A DNA stretch of 64,000 nt from an uncultured Clostridia bacterium (GCA_947628505.1 CANRAD010000010.1:1-64000); one strand, 5' to 3'. Positions 42,303-50,933 are shown, numbered from the stretch's first letter. Numbers and translations: made by a program. Notes: generated by a model from the sequence alone, not told the origin.

Positions 42303-43804
42303 TGGAAGAGTTTATTCCCGAAGAATACGACGTTTTGAGAAATGCCGAACTCTGCATAGCTTGCAGAGTTTGCGAAAGGCAGTGCTCCAACGAGGTTCAC
42401 AAGTTCGATAAGGATTTGAACAGGATGATTGCGGACAGCGCCAAATGCGTAAACTGCCACAGGTGCGTCAGCCTTTGTCCCACGCACGCCCTTAAAATAG
42501 TGAAAAACCCCGATACATTCAGGGAGAATTACAATTGGCCGTCTCAGGCCATGAAGGAAATATACCGTCAGGCGAATTCGGGCGGCGTGCTCTTGTCGTC
42601 TATGGGCAACCCCAACGAATATCCCGTATATTTCAATAAAATACTCGTAAACGCTTCGCAGGTTACCAATCCTCCGATAGATCCTCTGCGCGAGCCCATG
42701 GAAACAGTTGTATATCTGGGCAAAAAGGATGTCGAGATGAAGAGGGACATAAACGGCAGGCTTGTAGACACCATGCCCCCTCAGCTCAAACTTTCCGTTC
42801 CCGTCATGTTTTCCGCCATGAGTTACGGCTCGATATCGTACAACGCGCACGAGGCGCTCGCGCGCGCCGCCGAGGAGTTGGGCATTTACTACAACACGGG
42901 CGAGGGCGGACTTCACCGCGATTTCTATAAGTACAGCAAAAACACGATAGTTCAGGTCGCCTCGGGCAGATTCGGCGTTCATTCGGAATATCTTTCCGCG
43001 GCCGCGGCGATAGAGATAAAGATGGGGCAGGGCGCAAAGCCGGGCATAGGCGGACATCTCCCCGGAATGAAAATTTCCGACGAAGTTTCCAAAACGCGCA
43101 TGATACCCAAGGGCATAGACGCGATATCTCCCGCTCCCCATCACGATATATATTCAATCGAGGATCTCAGGCAACTTATTTACACCATAAAAGAGGCCAC
43201 GGCATACTCCAAACCGGTGATAGTCAAGGTTGCGGCGGTGCATAACGTCGCGGCCATAGCTTCGGGCATAGCCCGTTCGGGCGCGGATATAATCGCAATA
43301 GACGGCTTCCGCGGCGGCACGGGCGCGGCTCCCACGAGGATAAGAGACAACGTCGGTATTCCGATAGAACTTGCGCTTGCGCAGGTGGACGAACGTCTCC
43401 GCCAAGAGGGAATAAGAGACAACGTTTCGATAGTCGTCGCGGGCTCCGTACATTCGTCGGCGGACGTCGTCAAAGCCATTGCGCTCGGCGCGGACGCTTG
43501 CTACATAGGCACGGCGGCCTTGCTCGCGCTCGGCTGTCATCTCTGCCGCAGTTGCCACACGGGCAAGTGCAATTGGGGCATAGCCACTCAGCGAGAAGAC
43601 CTCGTAAAACGCTTGAATCCGGATATAGGCTATAAGCGCCTCGTAAATCTCGTAACGGCGTGGGGGCACGAAATTCAGGAGATGATGGGCGGCATGGGCA
43701 TAAACTCTATAGAGGCCTTGAAGGGCAACCGCCTTATGCTCCGCGGCGTCGGACTGAACGAAACCGAGCTCAGAATTCTCGGAATAAAGCACGCCGGAGA
43801 GTAA
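42302..43804 (+). CDS. Glutamate synthase FMN/Fe-S central subunit (GltB2-like)
   Basis: Catalytic subunit that reductively aminates 2-oxoglutarate. The 500-residue protein begins with two [4Fe-4S] ferredoxin motifs (CIACRVCERQC and CVNCHRCVSLC), then the FMN-binding TIM-barrel domain: MSYGSISYNAHEALARAA, GEGGLHRDFY, GQGAKPGIGGHLPG, ISPAPHHDIYSIEDL and DGFRGGTGAAP. C-terminal cysteines CHLCRSCHTGKCNWGIATQ match the 3Fe-4S-bearing segment. Start at 42302 overlaps the preceding stop by one base. This is the archaeal/clostridial short form without fused glutaminase. Confidence 0.92.
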   Translation: MEEFIPEEYDVLRNAELCIACRVCERQCSNEVHKFDKDLNRMIADSAKCVNCHRCVSLCPTHALKIVKNPDTFRENYNWPSQAMKEIYRQANSGGVLLSSMGNPNEYPVYFNKILVNASQVTNPPIDPLREPMETVVYLGKKDVEMKRDINGRLVDTMPPQLKLSVPVMFSAMSYGSISYNAHEALARAAEELGIYYNTGEGGLHRDFYKYSKNTIVQVASGRFGVHSEYLSAAAAIEIKMGQGAKPGIGGHLPGMKISDEVSKTRMIPKGIDAISPAPHHDIYSIEDLRQLIYTIKEATAYSKPVIVKVAAVHNVAAIASGIARSGADIIAIDGFRGGTGAAPTRIRDNVGIPIELALAQVDERLRQEGIRDNVSIVVAGSVHSSADVVKAIALGADACYIGTAALLALGCHLCRSCHTGKCNWGIATQREDLVKRLNPDIGYKRLVNLVTAWGHEIQEMMGGMGINSIEALKGNRLMLRGVGLNETELRILGIKHAGE

Positions 43805-43881
43805 CTTCGGCCGTATATTGAAAAATCGCCGCATTGAGAGCTTGCGGCTTGAAATAAAATTTAATTAAGGAAAGAGGAAAA

Positions 43882-45162
43882 ATGTTAACAAGTATCTGTG
43901 GAATCAATTGGGGCGACGAGGGAAAGGGAAGAATGGTTGACCTTCTGTCGGAGAAGTTCGACGTGGTATGCAGGTATCAGGGCGGCAATAACGCAGGGCA
44001 TACCGTTATAAACGAAAAGGGAAAATTCATTCTCAATCTGCTTCCCTCGGGCATTTTGCGCGAAAACGTCGTCAACGTCATGGGGTGCGGAATGGTAATA
44101 GATATCAAGCATCTCTGCGGCGAAATCGGCAAACTCCGTGCGGCAGGCATCAGGATATCTCCCGAAAACCTCAAAATAAGCGATAAAGCCATCATAGTCA
44201 TGCCCTATCACGTTTTGCAGGACGTGATGGAAGAGGACAGACTTTCCAAGGCGACGGGCAAGCCTTACGGCTCCACCCGCCGCGGCATTTCTCCCGTATA
44301 TTCCGATAAATATATGAAAAAAGCTCTCCGCATGGGCGAGCTTCTCAACCCGGAACTTATGTATAAACGCCTCCCCGACATAGTCGCATGGAAGAATATG
44401 ACGATAAAGGCATACGGATTCGAACCGATAACCGTCGAGGATATGATAACGTATCTCAAAACTTACGGCGAGCCTTTGAAAGATTACGTCGTGGACACGG
44501 GAATATACCTCAACGAAGCATATAACGAGGGCAAAAACGTCATGTTCGAAGCTCAGTTGGGAGCTCTCCGCGACATAGATTACGGCATAGTGCCCTATAC
44601 TTCCGCATCGTCGACCATAGCCGCTTACGCCCCCATCGGCGCGGGCGTTCCGAACCTCAGGCTGACAAATTCCATAGGCATAATGAAGGCGTATTCGAGT
44701 TGCGTGGGCGCAGGTCCGTTCACTTGCGAATATTTCGGCGAAAAGGCCGAAAGATTGCGCGAACTCGGCGGCGAGTACGGCGCGGCTACGGGCAGACCGA
44801 GAAGAGTCGGACCATTCGACGTTGTGGCGTCGAAATACGGCATACGCTGTCAGGGCGCGGACGAAATCGCGCTCACGAAGCTCGACGTTTTAGACGACTA
44901 CGAGGAGATAGAGATCTGTTCGCACTATAAACTTCACGGCAAAATAACGGACGAATTTCCCTTTACCGACGTTCTCGACGAGTGTGAGCCCGTTTTCGAA
45001 AAGGTAAAGGGTTGGCATAAGGACATAACGGGTTGCCGCAAAAAGGAGGACCTCCCCAAAGAGGCTCTCGACTACATCGCGCTTCTCGAAAAACTTTGCA
45101 AGTGCAGAATAAAGTATGTCTCGGTAGGCGCCGAAAGAGACGCATATATCGAGATGTATTGA
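43882..45162 (+). CDS. purA: Adenylosuccinate synthetase
   Basis: GTP-dependent joining of IMP and aspartate, the first step of the AMP branch. The 426-residue enzyme has the N-terminal P-loop-like GINWGDEGKGRMVD, GGNNAGHTV, then ATGKPYGSTRRGISPVYSDK, FEAQLGALRDIDYGIVPY and the GTP-site TGRPRRVG. Good SD AAGGAAAGAGG before ATG. It is placed inside the glutamate synthase gene set, between the FMN subunit and the ferredoxin subunit, with a 77-base gap upstream that contains no clear promoter. Confidence 0.95.
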   Translation: MLTSICGINWGDEGKGRMVDLLSEKFDVVCRYQGGNNAGHTVINEKGKFILNLLPSGILRENVVNVMGCGMVIDIKHLCGEIGKLRAAGIRISPENLKISDKAIIVMPYHVLQDVMEEDRLSKATGKPYGSTRRGISPVYSDKYMKKALRMGELLNPELMYKRLPDIVAWKNMTIKAYGFEPITVEDMITYLKTYGEPLKDYVVDTGIYLNEAYNEGKNVMFEAQLGALRDIDYGIVPYTSASSTIAAYAPIGAGVPNLRLTNSIGIMKAYSSCVGAGPFTCEYFGEKAERLRELGGEYGAATGRPRRVGPFDVVASKYGIRCQGADEIALTKLDVLDDYEEIEICSHYKLHGKITDEFPFTDVLDECEPVFEKVKGWHKDITGCRKKEDLPKEALDYIALLEKLCKCRIKYVSVGAERDAYIEMY

Positions 45163-45207
45163 GAATATCAGAATTTCCGCATATATTTGCGGAGAGCGGC
45201 CGAAATT

Positions 45208-45654
45208 ATGAAACGTATTTACGTAAACGAAAACAGGTGCCTCGGGTGCCGTCTATGCGAGTGGGAATGTGCCTTCGCAAACTCCGGATTGGACGAAATG
45301 TTTAAATTGAAGGGCAGATTCGGCACTGAGTTTTCCCCTCGCATAAAAGTGGAAGGCGAGGAGAAAGCCGGGATAAATTTTGCGGTGAACTGCCGCCATT
45401 GCACAGACGCCGTCTGCGTTCAGAGCTGTATAGCGGGCGCCCTTTCCAAAACCGACGAGGGCATGGTCGTCATCGACAGGGATAAGTGCGTGGGCTGCTT
45501 CACGTGCGTTCTTGTATGTCCGTTCGGGGCCATAATGCCTTCCGCGGACGGGAAAGCGGCGCAGAAGTGCATGCTGTGCACGGATAATCTGTCCGGCAGC
45601 CCGAGTTGCGTGTCGCACTGCCCGAACGGCGCCATAGTTTACGAGGAACGGTGA
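45208..45654 (+). CDS. Polyferredoxin-like 4Fe-4S electron-transfer subunit
   Basis: A 148-residue protein with four cysteine clusters: CLGCRLCEWEC, CRHCTDAVCVQSC, CVGCFTCVLVC and a CMLCTD...SCVSHC set, the layout of HycB/CooF-like dicluster proteins. It probably passes electrons between the flavoprotein encoded next and the Fe-S centres of the glutamate synthase subunit. ATG 45208 is chosen; GGAGAG lies about 11 bases upstream. An in-frame TTG at 45187 is less likely. Gap of four bases to the next gene. Confidence 0.88.
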   Translation: MKRIYVNENRCLGCRLCEWECAFANSGLDEMFKLKGRFGTEFSPRIKVEGEEKAGINFAVNCRHCTDAVCVQSCIAGALSKTDEGMVVIDRDKCVGCFTCVLVCPFGAIMPSADGKAAQKCMLCTDNLSGSPSCVSHCPNGAIVYEER

Positions 45655-45658
45655 ATTT

Positions 45659-46888
45659 ATGGAATATGTTATAATCGGCAACGGCACGGCGGCAATAGCT
45701 TGCATAGAGGGCATACGCTCCGAGGATAAAACGGGCTCAATAGCTTTGATATCTTCGGAAAACAGGCACTGCTACGGCAGACCTCTCATTTCATATAAAC
45801 TTCTCGGCAAGATAACCGCCGATAAAATGGATTATCGCCCCCGCGGTTTTTACGCCGAGAACGGAGTTAAAACTTATCTCGGGCATACCGTAGAGACAAT
45901 AAACCCTTCCGAAAAATTCGTCGTGCTGTCAGGCGGCGAAAAAATCGAATACGGCAAACTGCTCGTCGCAACCGGTTCGCGCCCGTTCGTTCCCCCTACG
46001 GAGGGATTGGAAAACGTAGCTTATCACACTTTTATGACTTACGACGACATGGAGAAACTCGAAAAAGAGCTCTCGTGCGAAAAGAGCGTCCTTGTGATAG
46101 GCGCGGGGTTGATAGGGCTTAAATGCGTAGAGGGCATATTGCACCGCGTAAAGAGCGTAACGGTAGTCGACATGGCGGACAGGATACTGCCGTCGATACT
46201 CGACAAAACGGGCTCTGAAATAATAAGCGAGGAGCTTACCAAGCTCGGCGTAAAATTTATTCTCAACGACAGCGTCGCAAAAGTGGAAAAGGACGCGGCG
46301 ACGTTGAAAAGCGGCAAGCGCGTGCCGTTTGATATACTCGTTGTCGCCGTGGGCGTCCGCCCGAACGTGGAACTCGTCAAAGCGTGCGGCGGAGAAGTAA
46401 ATCGCGGAATAGTGATAAACGCGAAGTGCGAAACTTCCGTTAAAGACATATATGCGGCCGGCGACTGTTCCGAGGGATACGATATGTCGGCTGGCGGCAA
46501 TCGTATTCTCGCAATTCTTCCCAATGCCTATTTTCAGGGCAGATGCGCGGGCATAAATATGGCGGGCGGAGTAAGTTCGTTCGTAAACGCCGTGCCCATG
46601 AACGCCATAGGCTTTTTCGGTTCGCACGTGCTTTCCGCGGGAAGTTACGAAGGCGAGGCGATAGTCGAAGAGAAGAACGGCGGAAATTACAGAAAACTCT
46701 ACGTAAAAGACGGAAAACTTTCGGGATATATACTGATTAACGATTTTTTACGCGCCGGGATATATACTTCGCTTATCCGCAACTCCACTCCGCTTTCGGA
46801 GGTGGACGTGGAGCTTTTGAAACAGAAACCGCAGCTGCTTGCTTTTTCCGAAGCGGTTCGCGCCGCAAAACTTGCGCGTAAAGTGTAG
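45659..46888 (+). CDS. NAD(P)H-dependent FAD oxidoreductase (small GltD-like/rubredoxin reductase-like)
   Basis: A 409-residue pyridine nucleotide-disulfide-type flavoprotein. FAD motif IIGNGTAAIACIEGI (residues 4-18), NAD(P) motif VIGAGLIGLKCVEG (about residue 143) and the second FAD segment IYAAGDCSEGYD (about residue 265) are all present; no redox-active CxxC. It should take electrons from NAD(P)H and pass them to the Fe-S protein just upstream. It is not the usual GltD, which carries its own Fe-S motifs. Operon member, with the next gene eight bases downstream. Confidence 0.88.
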   Translation: MEYVIIGNGTAAIACIEGIRSEDKTGSIALISSENRHCYGRPLISYKLLGKITADKMDYRPRGFYAENGVKTYLGHTVETINPSEKFVVLSGGEKIEYGKLLVATGSRPFVPPTEGLENVAYHTFMTYDDMEKLEKELSCEKSVLVIGAGLIGLKCVEGILHRVKSVTVVDMADRILPSILDKTGSEIISEELTKLGVKFILNDSVAKVEKDAATLKSGKRVPFDILVVAVGVRPNVELVKACGGEVNRGIVINAKCETSVKDIYAAGDCSEGYDMSAGGNRILAILPNAYFQGRCAGINMAGGVSSFVNAVPMNAIGFFGSHVLSAGSYEGEAIVEEKNGGNYRKLYVKDGKLSGYILINDFLRAGIYTSLIRNSTPLSEVDVELLKQKPQLLAFSEAVRAAKLARKV

Positions 46889-46896
46889 GATTGGAT

Positions 46897-47625
46897 ATGG
46901 AGATAAACGTAGACGAAAACGTGCGCTTTCAGGTGCTCAACAGGAGAATAAGAGAGACTTCCGAAAAGGAGATAACGGTCAACGGAGTTATAGGCCAGCG
47001 GTATATCGCGGCCGGCCTCGGCGGCAAAAAAATAACTCTGAACGGCACTCCTGGCAACGCTCTCGGAGCGTATCTGAACGGTTGCGACGTGTACATAAAC
47101 GGCAACGCGCAGGACGCCACCGGCGACACCATGAACGACGGCAGAATAATAATATACGGCAATGCCGGCGACGCCACAGGATACGCCATGCGCGGCGGAA
47201 GGATATACGTCCGCGGCAACACGGGCTATCGTTGCGGTATTCACATGAAGGCGTATGAGAGCTTTAAACCTATAATAGTAATAGGCGGGAGAGCGGGATC
47301 GTTTCTCGGCGAATATCAGGCCGGCGGCGTCATCGTAGTGCTCGGGAAAAACGCCGACGGTTTGCCCGTCGTCCACAATTTCTGCGGTACGGGCATGCAT
47401 GGCGGAGTTATGTATTTGAGATGCGAAAAACTCCCCCACAGATTGCCCAAACAGGTTCGCGCAGAAAAGGTAAAGGGCTCCGATATACCCGAACTTGCGG
47501 AAATAATCGGCGATTACTGTCGCTACTTTACCGAATACGACAAGGAAGAACTGCTCTCTTCTGTATTTTACAAACTTACGCCAGACAGAGAAAACCCTTA
47601 CAAAAGAATGTATACCGACAACTGA
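46897..47625 (+). CDS. Glutamate synthase GXGXG-domain subunit (GltB3/GlxC-like)
   Basis: A 242-residue right-handed beta-helix protein with repeated G-x-x-G-x-x-x-G turns: VNGVIGQRYIAAGLGG, LNGTPGNALGAYLNG, INGNAQDATGDTMNDG, IYGNAGDATGYAMRGG and VRGNTGYRCGIHM. In ordinary GltB this is the structural C-terminal domain that connects the glutaminase and FMN sites; here it is a separate gene, completing a split synthase. ATG 46897 is preferred over TTG 46891. Last gene of the operon, with a strong terminator three bases later. Confidence 0.9.
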   Translation: MEINVDENVRFQVLNRRIRETSEKEITVNGVIGQRYIAAGLGGKKITLNGTPGNALGAYLNGCDVYINGNAQDATGDTMNDGRIIIYGNAGDATGYAMRGGRIYVRGNTGYRCGIHMKAYESFKPIIVIGGRAGSFLGEYQAGGVIVVLGKNADGLPVVHNFCGTGMHGGVMYLRCEKLPHRLPKQVRAEKVKGSDIPELAEIIGDYCRYFTEYDKEELLSSVFYKLTPDRENPYKRMYTDN

Positions 47626-47627
47626 TT

Positions 47628-47673
47628 AAAAACCCGCGATTTCGACGCAAAATGTCAAAATCGCGGGTTTTTC
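47628..47673 (+). terminator. Terminator of the glutamate synthase operon
   Basis: AAAACCCGCGATTT pairs with AAATCGCGGGTTTT (14 pairs) across a 15-base loop, followed by T. A and T flanks make it usable on both strands. Confidence 0.9.
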
Positions 47674-47693
47674 GAAAAAAAGGAATTATTCGG

Positions 47694-47722
47694 TTGCGAT
47701 TTATATATTATTATGATACAAT
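47694..47722 (+). promoter_or_regulatory. Promoter upstream of the triple-hairpin leader
   Basis: TTGCGA, 17-base spacer, TACAAT, giving a 5' leader of about 95 bases. Confidence 0.6.
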
Positions 47723-47738
47723 GAAATCGGCTTAAATC

Positions 47739-47816
47739 ACAAGGGGCGCCCCTTGTATGCGTTTTAAAAAACGCATACAAAAACTCCTTGATTGGTCTGA
47801 GACTAAAAACAAGGAG
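47739..47816 (+). promoter_or_regulatory. Three consecutive hairpins; the last hides the ribosome binding site
   Basis: I: perfect palindrome ACAAGGGGCGCCCCTTGT (47739-47756). II: TATGCGTTTT/AAAACGCATA (47756-47777). III: CTCCTTG (47784-47790) with CAAGGAG (47810-47816), which covers the AAGGAGG of the next gene. The CCCCTTG of hairpin I could also pair with CAAGG of the ribosome binding site, so alternative folds are possible. Confidence 0.7.
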
Positions 47817-47823
47817 GTTAATC

Positions 47824-48315
47824 GTGAAAAAGTATCTCAACAAAATTCTGTACGGCGTGTCGGCGCTTCTCGGAGTAATAGCTATAATTATGCTCGCGGC
47901 TCCCGCAATCGTTCCCAAAGGCGAGTATGCCGATTATGTCGGCGGTTCTTTCAGCGGCGCCAACGTGGCTTTCGGCAATGACAATTATTTTGCATTTTCG
48001 TTCGGCTATTTTCTTCCCTATTTGCTTGTGGCGATAGGCGTAGCGTTTGTCATAGTCGCCGTTTTTGGCAAGCTCGGAAAGATAGCTCCCATAGTTGCAG
48101 CCGTCTGCTTCGTTGTTGCGGGAATTATGTTCTTCTTGCCCATAGACCTTATGGCCGGCAAAGACATTAACGCCGATGAACTTGCGGAATTCAAAAATTA
48201 TGTTAAAGAAATATGCACTGTCGGCGCCGGCGCGATAATGGCGGGAATATTCTCGCTCGTTGCGGCCGTTCTCTCGGTTGTAACGGCGTTTGTCGTAAAA
48301 ACCGAAAACAACTGA
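47824..48315 (+). CDS. Small membrane protein with four helices, function unknown
   Basis: A 163-residue protein with four hydrophobic segments (about residues 5-28, 55-78, 83-103 and 133-157). The N terminus KKYLNKILYGVSALLGVIAI could pass as an anchor or a signal. The start is GTG 47824, seven bases after AAGGAGG. I do not recognise the family. Its interest lies in the leader: three stacked palindromes, the third sequestering this ribosome binding site. It stands between the glutamate synthase operon and the DpnI locus. Confidence 0.75.
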   Translation: MKKYLNKILYGVSALLGVIAIIMLAAPAIVPKGEYADYVGGSFSGANVAFGNDNYFAFSFGYFLPYLLVAIGVAFVIVAVFGKLGKIAPIVAAVCFVVAGIMFFLPIDLMAGKDINADELAEFKNYVKEICTVGAGAIMAGIFSLVAAVLSVVTAFVVKTENN

Positions 48316-48376
48316 AATCGTCCGCTCCGCCGATAAGGTCGGGCGCCGATATTCGGCAAGAATTAAAAGTAACACC

Positions 48377-48421
48377 AAAAAAATAAGCGGTTCGGCACTC
48401 GCCAAGCCGTTTATTTTTTTG
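48377..48421 (+). terminator. Terminator after the four-helix protein gene
   Basis: AAAATAAGCGGTTCGG pairs imperfectly with CCAAGCCGTTTATTTT and ends in T7. A tracts on the other side allow it to work in both directions. Confidence 0.8.
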
Positions 48422-48637
48422 TGTCGGATTGAGTACGGGAATAATGTCAAACTGCAATTTTTTTAGTTTAAAACGCGTAATTTATATTTTGTAAACGCCC
48501 GATTTTTGAACTTTCTTAAATGAAACTTAATTTTGCATAAATATCCGAACGCGCAAAAGCGTGTAATGCATACCGTTTTTAACGCGCAACGGATTTTGGT
48601 TTGTAATCATAATGGTCATATTTCAACAAGAAAATCC
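48422..48637. other. AT-rich non-coding stretch before the restriction locus
   Basis: About 215 bases with no supported gene. It is AT-richer than the chromosome to the left, which marks the start of the foreign-looking restriction-modification region. Short repeats such as CGCGCAAAAGCGTG occur, but no att site or transposon end was seen. Confidence 0.4.
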
Positions 48638-48666
48638 TTGCTTTTATTCGAGATTTGGAATATAAT
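48638..48666 (+). promoter_or_regulatory. Promoter of the methylase-dpnCD locus
   Basis: TTGCTT, 17-base spacer, TATAAT, 26 bases before the methylase ATG. Confidence 0.55.
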
Positions 48667-48691
48667 TGACTTAGAAAAGCGAGGTATAATT

Positions 48692-49657
48692 ATGTTGAGT
48701 TATATATCGGCGAAAGAAGCTGCCGAGCGGTGGAATATTTCCAGGCGACGCGTGGCGATTTTATGTTCCGAGAACAGAATAGACGGGGCTATGATGGTCG
48801 GCAATATGTGGATTATACCGAGCAATGCCGAAAAACCCATAGATAAGAGAACCTTGCGCTATGAAAATGAGCGCAAATTCACTTTAAAGCCGTTTGTTAA
48901 ATGGGTTGGCGGCAAGGGACAACTTATCGGCGAACTTGAAAAGATGCTGCCCTCAAACGGGGATAAAGTTCTTACAAAGTATTGTGAACCTATGGTTGGC
49001 GGCGGCGCACTCCTTTTCAACGTGCTGTCGAAATATGATTTTGCCGAACTTTATATCGGCGATATCAACCCCGAACTTATCAATGCCTACAACGTGATTA
49101 AAAAGAATGTTGAGGAATTGATTTCGCGCTTACAAGAGATGCAAATGGTCTTTTTGCCTATGGACGAGAACGGCAGAAAGTTTTATTACTATTCCGTCCG
49201 TGATAAATTCAATTCCGTAGTATTGGCAGCCGAAACAGCGGTCGAAAAGGCGGCTTACTTTATCTTTCTCAATAAGACTTGTTTCAACGGACTGTATCGT
49301 GTAAACCGCAAAGGACAATTTAACGTGCCCATGGGAGCATACAAAAATCCGACGATTTGCGACAAGGAAAACTTGCTCAATATAAGCAAGGCCTTGCAAA
49401 ACGTAACCATCGTCTGCGGCGATTATTCTTTGTCGAAGGAGTTTATCGATAAAAATACTTTTGTGTATATCGATCCGCCTTATCGTCCCATTTCCGAAAC
49501 GTCCGGCTTCACTTCATACAATGCGGACGTCTTTGACGACGACGAACAAATAAGGCTCGCACGTTTTATCGATGAAATAAATAAATCCGGCGCGAAGATA
49601 GTGTTGAGAAAGAAAAACAAGGAGTTAAAGGTATATGGATTTACAAATGTATTTTAA
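48692..49657 (+). pseudogene. C-terminally truncated DNA adenine methylase (DpnM/Dam class) with N-terminal HTH
   Basis: The 321-residue frame starts with a ~50-residue helix-turn-helix head (ISAKEAAERWNISRRRVAILC), then a D12-class adenine methylase: motif X KWVGGKGQL (70-78), motif I EPMVGGGALLF (99-109), FNGLYRVNRKGQFNVP and the catalytic IDPPYRPISETSGFTSY (260-276). Homology to M.DpnII-type enzymes stops near residue 305 (GAKIVL); the last 16 residues are unrelated and overlap dpnC. Motifs V-VIII, about 50 residues, are missing, so it is probably inactive. In M.DpnII relatives the target is GATC. Confidence 0.85.
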
Positions 49658-50405
49658 AGGAATAGATAATTATCATAGCGGAGCACAACAAGCGCGTGTA
49701 TTTACTGAAACTTGGGTTGCAAGAAATCTTTATTGCCCGCGTTGCGGAAATGAAAATATCGTTCATTTTAAAAATAATCGTCCGGTGGCAGATTTCTATT
49801 GCGAGAAATGTAAAAACGAATATGAGTTAAAAAGCAAAAGCGGTGGATTGGGTGAAAAAGTTAATGACGGCGCTTACGATACTATGATAGCCCGTATAAC
49901 AGGCAATCAAAATCCGGATTTTTTATTTATGGGCTATCAAAAACAGTCTTTAACGGTAAAAGACCTCGTTATAGTGCCGAAGCACTTCTTTATCCCGTCA
50001 ATGATTGAAAAACGGAGGCCGCTTTCTGCAACGGCACGCAGAGCGGGCTGGACAGGTTGTAATATTTTAATAAACACAATCCCCAAACAGGGTTTTATAA
50101 AAATTATTGAAGACGGGCGTATTGTCGAAAAAGAAAAAGTGTTATTGCAAATGTCCCGTTGTTCGAAATTGGAGATTTTGAATGTTGAAGCGCGCGGTTG
50201 GTTATTGGATGTACTTGAATGTGTTAATTTGATTCCCATGCAAGAATTTTCGCTCGACGACGTGTATCGGTTTGAAGCGGTACTTGCGGCGAAACATCCG
50301 CAAAATCACAACGTAAAACCGAAAATTCGTCAACAGTTACAATATTTGCGCGACAAGGGATTTTTGGAATTTACGCAAAGAGGAAAATATAGAAAAATAT
50401 ATTGA
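49635..50405 (+). CDS. dpnC: DpnI-like methyl-directed restriction endonuclease
   Basis: Type IIM nuclease that cuts GATC only when the adenine is methylated. The 256-residue protein aligns along its length with my memory of DpnI: a zinc site (C34, C37, C56, C59), the PD-(D/E)xK catalytic residues D53, E64 and K66 in PVADFYCEKCKNEYELKSK, NDGAYDTMIARI, ATARRAGWTGCNI and a C-terminal winged helix (KIRQQLQYLRDKGFLEFTQRGKYRK) that reads methylated sites. AAGGAG is ten bases before the ATG, inside the end of the truncated methylase frame. It can exist only where GATC is not adenine-methylated. Confidence 0.93.
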   Translation: MDLQMYFKGIDNYHSGAQQARVFTETWVARNLYCPRCGNENIVHFKNNRPVADFYCEKCKNEYELKSKSGGLGEKVNDGAYDTMIARITGNQNPDFLFMGYQKQSLTVKDLVIVPKHFFIPSMIEKRRPLSATARRAGWTGCNILINTIPKQGFIKIIEDGRIVEKEKVLLQMSRCSKLEILNVEARGWLLDVLECVNLIPMQEFSLDDVYRFEAVLAAKHPQNHNVKPKIRQQLQYLRDKGFLEFTQRGKYRKIY

Positions 50406-50413
50406 GGATAAAT

Positions 50414-50608
50414 ATGAAAAAATTTATTATTGCGATTGAAGAAACGGTTTCACAAACATTTGACGTGTTGACGGAAAACGTTGATGAGGCTTTAATGATA
50501 GCTCAGAGCAAATATCGAAAATGCGAGTTTGTTTTAGAGCCGGGCGAATTGATATGCAAGCAAATTGCGTCTGTTGGAGACAATCCAACCGAATGGACGG
50601 AATTTTGA
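50414..50608 (+). CDS. dpnD: DpnD/PcfM-family small protein
   Basis: A 64-residue protein (KKFIIAIEETVSQTFDVLTEN...), opening like DpnD/PcfM proteins, small beta-alpha proteins that follow dpnC in the pneumococcal DpnI cassette; their role is unknown. GAGGATAAAT lies ahead of the ATG 50414, directly after the dpnC stop. Its presence completes a dpnC-dpnD pair and helps date the replacement as import of a whole cassette. Confidence 0.8.
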   Translation: MKKFIIAIEETVSQTFDVLTENVDEALMIAQSKYRKCEFVLEPGELICKQIASVGDNPTEWTEF

Positions 50609-50612
50609 TTGA

Positions 50613-50933
50613 ATTTTGTATCACGGCGATTTGTCTCGTTTGCCGATGAAAGAATTTCTGCTTGAAATAGGCAAAGTCGCCGAGGAATGTTATCGCGTGC
50701 TTAAAAAGGATAAATTTTGCGCCGTACTTATGGGCGATACACGGCAAAAAGGCATGGTGAAACCTCTCGCTTTTGAGGTTATGCGCGTATTCGGGAATGT
50801 CGGTTTCAAGACAAAAGAGATAATTATCAAGGAACAGCACAACTGCAAGGCAACGGGCTATTGGAAAACAAACAGCATAAAATTCAATTTTCTGTTGCTT
50901 GCGCATGAATATCTGTTCGTGTTTAAAAAATAG
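50613..50933 (+). pseudogene. C-terminal fragment of a second DNA methyltransferase
   Basis: About 106 residues with no proper start: it opens directly after a stop at 50610-50612, its first usable codon is a TTG, and there is no ribosome binding site. HGDLSRLPMKEFLLEIGKVA, YRVLKKDKFCAVLMGDTRQ and KEQHNCKATGYWKTNS ... LLAHEYLFVFKK are typical of the C-terminal half of N4/N6 DNA methylases encoded beside restriction genes. The SAM-binding and (D/S)PPY catalytic motifs are absent, so it is inactive. Confidence 0.78.

Noticed and set aside
48692-50933. An active DpnII-type restriction-modification system
   Set aside because: Both methylase genes are truncated, no dpnB-like nuclease is present, and the nuclease found is of the DpnI type, which cuts methylated GATC.
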